This document shows, piece after piece, positions 60,503 through 64,000 of a stretch of 64,000 bases of DNA; within the stretch, counting starts at the first letter, position 1; every line of letters starts with the position of its first letter. The notes below the pieces were generated by a model, which did not search any database, was not told where the DNA came from, and was given only the letters and a program-made list of their open reading frames with translations. The position numbers and the translations under genes were made by a program. This stretch comes from Rhodamnia argentea (taxonomy: Eukaryota > Streptophyta > Magnoliopsida > Myrtales > Myrtaceae). The DNA is taken from the NCBI RefSeq assembly GCF_020921035.1, contig NC_063151.1, positions 8,990,001 to 9,054,000 on the forward strand. Reading direction: 5' to 3'.

Positions 60503-61481
60503 ATGGATTCTCCCGCCACGACCGCCGCTCTCTCCGATACCCAGCAGCAGCACCTCCTCCACAAGCTCGACCTCTTCAGGCTCCAGGGCCGCGACCGGCG
60601 GGGCCGCGCTGTCCTCCGCGTCGTCGGCAAGTTCTTCCCCGGTAAATGCCACCATCATTATGGGGAAAAAGATGGTTCGCTCGCACCGATGATCTGCCGT
60701 GCCTAATTTTGTCTTTGTCTGTTTGTGATGATTAGCTCGGTACGTGAGCGTCGAGGCGTTGACGAAGTACTTGGAGGAGAGGGTTTTGCCCAAGCTGGAG
60801 GACCGGCAATTCGCGGTGGTGTACGTCCACGCCGGCGTCCGGAGGAGCGAGAACTGCCCCGGAATCTCCGCCCTCCGGTCGATCTACGAGGCCATCCCGG
60901 TCAGCGTGAAGCGCAACCTCGAGGCCGTTTACTTCGTCCACCCGGGTCTCCAGGCCCGCCTCTTCCTCGCCACCTTCGGCCGCCTTCTCTTCGCCGGAGG
61001 GTGAGTGGGCCTTTCATTTATGACGTGTTTGGATTAACAGACATTAGCTACATAATGAACATCGACATTTAACATATAATTTTCCAAAAAATCTAGACAA
61101 TTTTGTAATTTCCGATGAATAAAATCCCGATCAACTTTCGTTAGTTAATAATTGAGATATTTTCAAACGGCGGAAAATAAAATCGATGGGCTTTTTTTTT
61201 TTTGGTTGAAAAATGGCAGGTTGTATGAGAAGATAAAGTATGTGAACAGAGTGGAGTTCCTTTGGGAGGAGGTGAGGAGGAAGGAGGTGGAGCTGCCGGA
61301 GTTCGTGTATGAACTCGACGACAAGATGGAGCACCGCCCGATCATGGCGGACTCCGGTTCGGAGAGCGATCACCTGCGTCTCCACCATGGGGCGTCCTTC
61401 GTGGACCCCGTCGGCGTCTCCAGCTACTCCATGAGGTGCATTGCCTTGAAGTTGGAATCACAACCGTCGAAAGCAAGATAG
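60503..61481 (+). CDS. CRAL-TRIO/Sec14-like protein related to GDAP2 C-terminus
   Basis: Three exons, 60503-60641, 60736-61000 and 61220-61481, with GT-AG borders and matching phase, giving 221 residues. The fold is the short BNIP2/GDAP2-type CRAL-TRIO module: GRDRRGRAVLRVVGKFFP at about 30-47, FAVVYVHAGV, the helix ISALRSIYEAIP and the core VYFVHPGLQARLFLATFGRL. It ends in an acidic, Ser-rich tail with SSYSMRCIAL. It resembles Arabidopsis At4g35750 (Sec14-family, about 200 residues), which lacks the macro domain of animal GDAP2. Lipid or small-molecule binding is likely by family; ligand and location are unknown. A T-run serves as the polypyrimidine tract of the last acceptor. Confidence 0.9.
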
Positions 61482-62489
61482 CAATGGGGGTCGATATTTT
61501 AATTTTGATTTTCCTTATTCTGATCGTGTTTCTTCGGGACTGCTCATGTTCGTAGAATAGTTTCGGGACACAACGTGCCGTGTCGGGGAGACGGTACCAA
61601 AAATAGAAAGCAAGAGAGTGCCGGATCACTTTTACCTTCGTTTGATCCGTTGACTGTTGACTTTTGGGCTACATCTTGTATGATAAAGTTAGGGCATCGA
61701 ACATCTAAAGAGTAAAACCGCCGATGTGACGAAAGACGACAAAGACAAATCTTGTTACAACTTACTTCTTAGTTTGCGTCTCATTGTGGTTCATGCACTA
61801 CGTGACAAAGATATCCTTATTCGACAAGAAAGGTGTCGGATGTGGTTCATGTACCATGCGAAAAAATATCCTTATTCGACAAGAAAGGCATTTGCGACTA
61901 ATTTTTCTGTATTCATATATAAATTGGGTCGGCGAAAAAAACCCACTAATGCGATTACTACATATGAATGATGTGGATGTTACATGGGGTTCGTAGAATG
62001 TCTTGATGGCCATCTGGATCAATGGAATACTTGTATTGAAACTTGGTTTGGACCTCATCCTGGCATTTATTCTTTACCATGTGCATATTAATGGCTGGTG
62101 TTCACAATGCCGATCTGCATCCACCGTTGTCATACCAATCAGAATGATCAATGATCAACAACGTCTACATGTGGCGTTGGGGCAACTCTTTCCTGATTCG
62201 TATACATGTCTATCAAATAATTTGGCACTTCTTAACTTAATCCTGTTCGAACACCAAAACTAATCATCCACAGCAGATTACCATCACAATACGTTCTCGT
62301 AAAGCTTTCTGCTATGCATACCTACTAGCTAAGTAAGCACTTCCTATCAAGAAGAAGCACAGCGACAAACTGAACTGCAGAATTCCAAGTCATTCTCACT
62401 CACTCAAATTAAAAGACCCTGGAGAAATTCATGGCCATAAAGAAAAGCCAAAATTATGTGAGCCGAAATTATGCTCTTCCATTGCAATC
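61482..62489. other. Downstream spacer with a 56-base duplication
   Basis: No gene is supported. A 56-base unit containing GGTTCATG and ATATCCTTATTCGACAAGAAAGG occurs at 61788-61843 and again at 61844-61899 with about 20% difference. Confidence 0.5.
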
Positions 62490-62690
62490 TCAGTTAGAGA
62501 TGACTGCACCCTGTTCAATCTTTAGATATTTAGCGACAGTTATAGTTGTGATAACAGAGAGCAACACTAACATGAGCATGATGTCAGTGAGTTGGGTTCG
62601 GTCACCATATGAATGCTTTCTGGTTACAATATGATTGGCATCACCTAAAACATCCTTGTCAAGGTCAGTCTTCAGTCCCTCCCCAAAACC
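62490..62690 (-). CDS. Unrecognised terminal exon with one membrane helix
   Basis: An open frame of 66 codons on the minus strand ends at TGA and starts just after a possible acceptor (TTGAG then GGTTTTGG). It reads GFGEGLKTDLDKDVLG, NHIVTRKHSYGDRTQLTD, then a hydrophobic helix (MLMLVLLSVITTITV) and a short polar tail. This order, soluble then helix then short tail, is that of a tail-anchored or C-terminally anchored membrane protein. I do not recognise the family. It lies 400 bases beyond the stop of the pseudouridine synthase on the same strand, so it could be the end of a small separate gene or an alternative last exon of that gene. No upstream exon could be assigned. Confidence 0.35.
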   Translation of the reverse strand, partial: GFGEGLKTDLDKDVLGDANHIVTRKHSYGDRTQLTDIMLMLVLLSVITTITVAKYLKIEQGAVISN

Positions 62691-63092
62691 CTCAATGACA
62701 AATTACAAACCTAGATGCAATGCAATCAATGCACAAAGAGCTCCAGCCATTCATGAATGTCTTAATCACAAGATAGACACGATTACAAGACATGTCTGGC
62801 TTAGAAAAAAGGCACAGAAAAAAGTGATGGCAGCTCACTTGCCTGCTTCTCATGCCGTTTTGGGAGCCAAACAAGAGCCTAACCATACATGGGAAAGGTA
62901 GAATTTTGCAAAATTGCACAAGCTTAATCTGATTTTTAGGTTATCCTAAGTAATGAGCATCACACAGGATAAGTGGCAGGATCAAATACCAAAGTCACCT
63001 GAATGTGGATGGCAAAACTGAATGGCAAAAACATCTCGACGAGGAAGCATCCTGACATGTTGAACAAACGAATTTCACCACATCCATGTCCC

Positions 63093-64000
63093 TTATTCAC
63101 TGCACTTATTTTCTGTCAATTCTTGCTTATCACCAGCACGTAAATCAGGATAGTTACGATAATTCAAAGAATGCAACCAGAGAGCCACAACTCCTTCCTT
63201 GTGCTCAGTCATGGCTATATGAGAGTATATGTATTTCATTTTAAAGTCTTCTGCCTCTTTCTCATAGGCTTTCATGGATAGCTCTTCATGGCTGTCCTTC
63301 CATTTGTTATTATATGATGTGAAGAAGCACTCGTCCAGGTATAGGCCAACTTCAGGAGCCGTTGGCACGTTGATGTTAATGTCCCTGAGGAAGATAACTA
63401 AAAGCTCAAAAAGGCAAAATAAAACAAAGAAAACTGCACTGCAAAAACACCTCATTCACTGAAGGAGAAACAGTGACTGTACTTACTTCTGCAAAGCATT
63501 CGTAATCAGAGTCTCCGGAGCACAATTCCTCATGATTGCCACCACAAGTCCCATCATTTTCCGTATCTGATGAAGCATGAAACTCTGACCCACGACCTCA
63601 CACTTGACAAATTCAATACCTTCAACAATGACCACATCATTTGCGGTGAAAGAAAGAATGTACCGTCGTGCCGAGGGATCCTCGGCTTTTGTTCTGGTGG
63701 TGAAGTTGTGGAAATTGTGACTTCCCACATAATAGCCCAAAATCCTATTGAACCTCTCCTTCTCCTCCTCCCCAGAACAAAATCCGCTTCCTTTCACTGG
63801 TTTCTCCTCCCCATTTACTATAGTCTCTGCAATTTCGCCATCTAATTTAACCACTGAACCAGTATCTAAATCAGCAGGCGCAGCAGCCGCAGAAACTACA
63901 GTGTCCACCACACTGGAAGTGTCTACCTTGTCAATTACATCGGAATTGGATTTATCGTCAATGCCATTGCTCAATGAATCAACAATACCCTCTTTAACTT
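63093..64000 (-). CDS. tRNA pseudouridine synthase (TruA/PUS1-like), 5' part outside window
   Basis: Two exons are seen: the last at 63093-63384 and the previous one from 63487 running off the right edge. They join in frame (AA|GGAC). The visible part is the second half of a TruA/PUS1-family enzyme: FNRILGYYVGSHNFHNFT is the conserved post-catalytic block, and VVGQSFMLHQIRKMMGLVVA is the signature near the C-terminus. The extreme C-terminus continues with VPTAPEVGLYLDEC, typical of the eukaryotic members. These enzymes isomerise uridine to pseudouridine in tRNA and sometimes mRNA. The catalytic Asp motif lies upstream, beyond the window. A low-complexity acidic/Ala linker (about residues 1-60 of the visible part) is inserted in the catalytic domain, as in plant PUS1-like proteins such as At1g20370. 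Confidence 0.88.

Noticed and set aside
61188-61219. T-run with GGTTGAAA as a micro-insertion
   Set aside because: It serves as the polypyrimidine tract of the last acceptor of the CRAL-TRIO gene, and flanking repeats are weak.
1-64000. CRISPR arrays, bacterial operons, tRNA or rRNA genes
   Set aside because: None is expected in plant nuclear DNA for the first two. No cloverleaf with a convincing TTCGA arm or ribosomal sequence was recognised by eye.

Overview
This window is nuclear DNA from a flowering plant, most likely a woody eudicot. The evidence is GT-AG introns, mitochondrial PPR proteins including a DYW-class editing factor, a plant sterol C24 methyltransferase, an ACT-domain STY kinase, a MscS-like channel of the MSL10 type, and AT-rich spacers full of MITEs. 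The species cannot be fixed from sequence alone. The order LYR protein, P-class PPR, SMT2-like methyltransferase, with a TruA-type pseudouridine synthase further along, recalls the Arabidopsis At1g20300-At1g20370 region and its duplicate near At1g76065-At1g76090. That match is from memory of locus numbers, not from a search.

Layout. 1-10 kb holds a LYR protein (minus), a mitochondrial PPR protein (plus) and a single-exon SMT2-like sterol methyltransferase (minus). The methyltransferase frame is shifted twice at G/C runs. 10-17.7 kb is a gene-free spacer with a PIF/Harbinger-like element, GGGCC-rich remnants and tandem duplications. 17.7-26.2 kb is a 14-exon major facilitator transporter gene with two homologous candidate first exons, 2.3 kb apart, each able to splice in frame to exon 2. 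26-30 kb is repeat-rich spacer. 30.3-38.3 kb is a 15-exon STY8/STY17/STY46-type kinase (minus). 38.3-48.6 kb is spacer holding a complete but decayed hAT transposon with its 8-bp target duplication. 48.7-51.5 kb is a five-exon MSL10-like channel. 52.5-54.4 kb is a DYW-class PPR gene. 54.9-56.1 kb is a two-exon secreted root-cap/LEA-related protein (minus). 60.5-61.5 kb is a three-exon GDAP2-like CRAL-TRIO protein. The right edge cuts a tRNA pseudouridine synthase gene (minus). An unrecognised exon with a predicted membrane helix lies just beyond its stop.

The genes do not form one pathway. They are ordinary plant genes acting in mitochondria (LYR, two PPRs), the endoplasmic reticulum (sterol methylation), membranes (MFS, MSL), signalling or preprotein phosphorylation (STY), the cell wall or apoplast (root-cap protein) and tRNA modification.

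The least ordinary signals are three. A set of tiny insertions, each a GACC-like header plus an A-tract flanked by 10-15 bp direct repeats, recurs across the window and suggests minimal retroposons. The transporter gene has a duplicated first exon. The otherwise well-conserved SMT2-like gene has two frame shifts.
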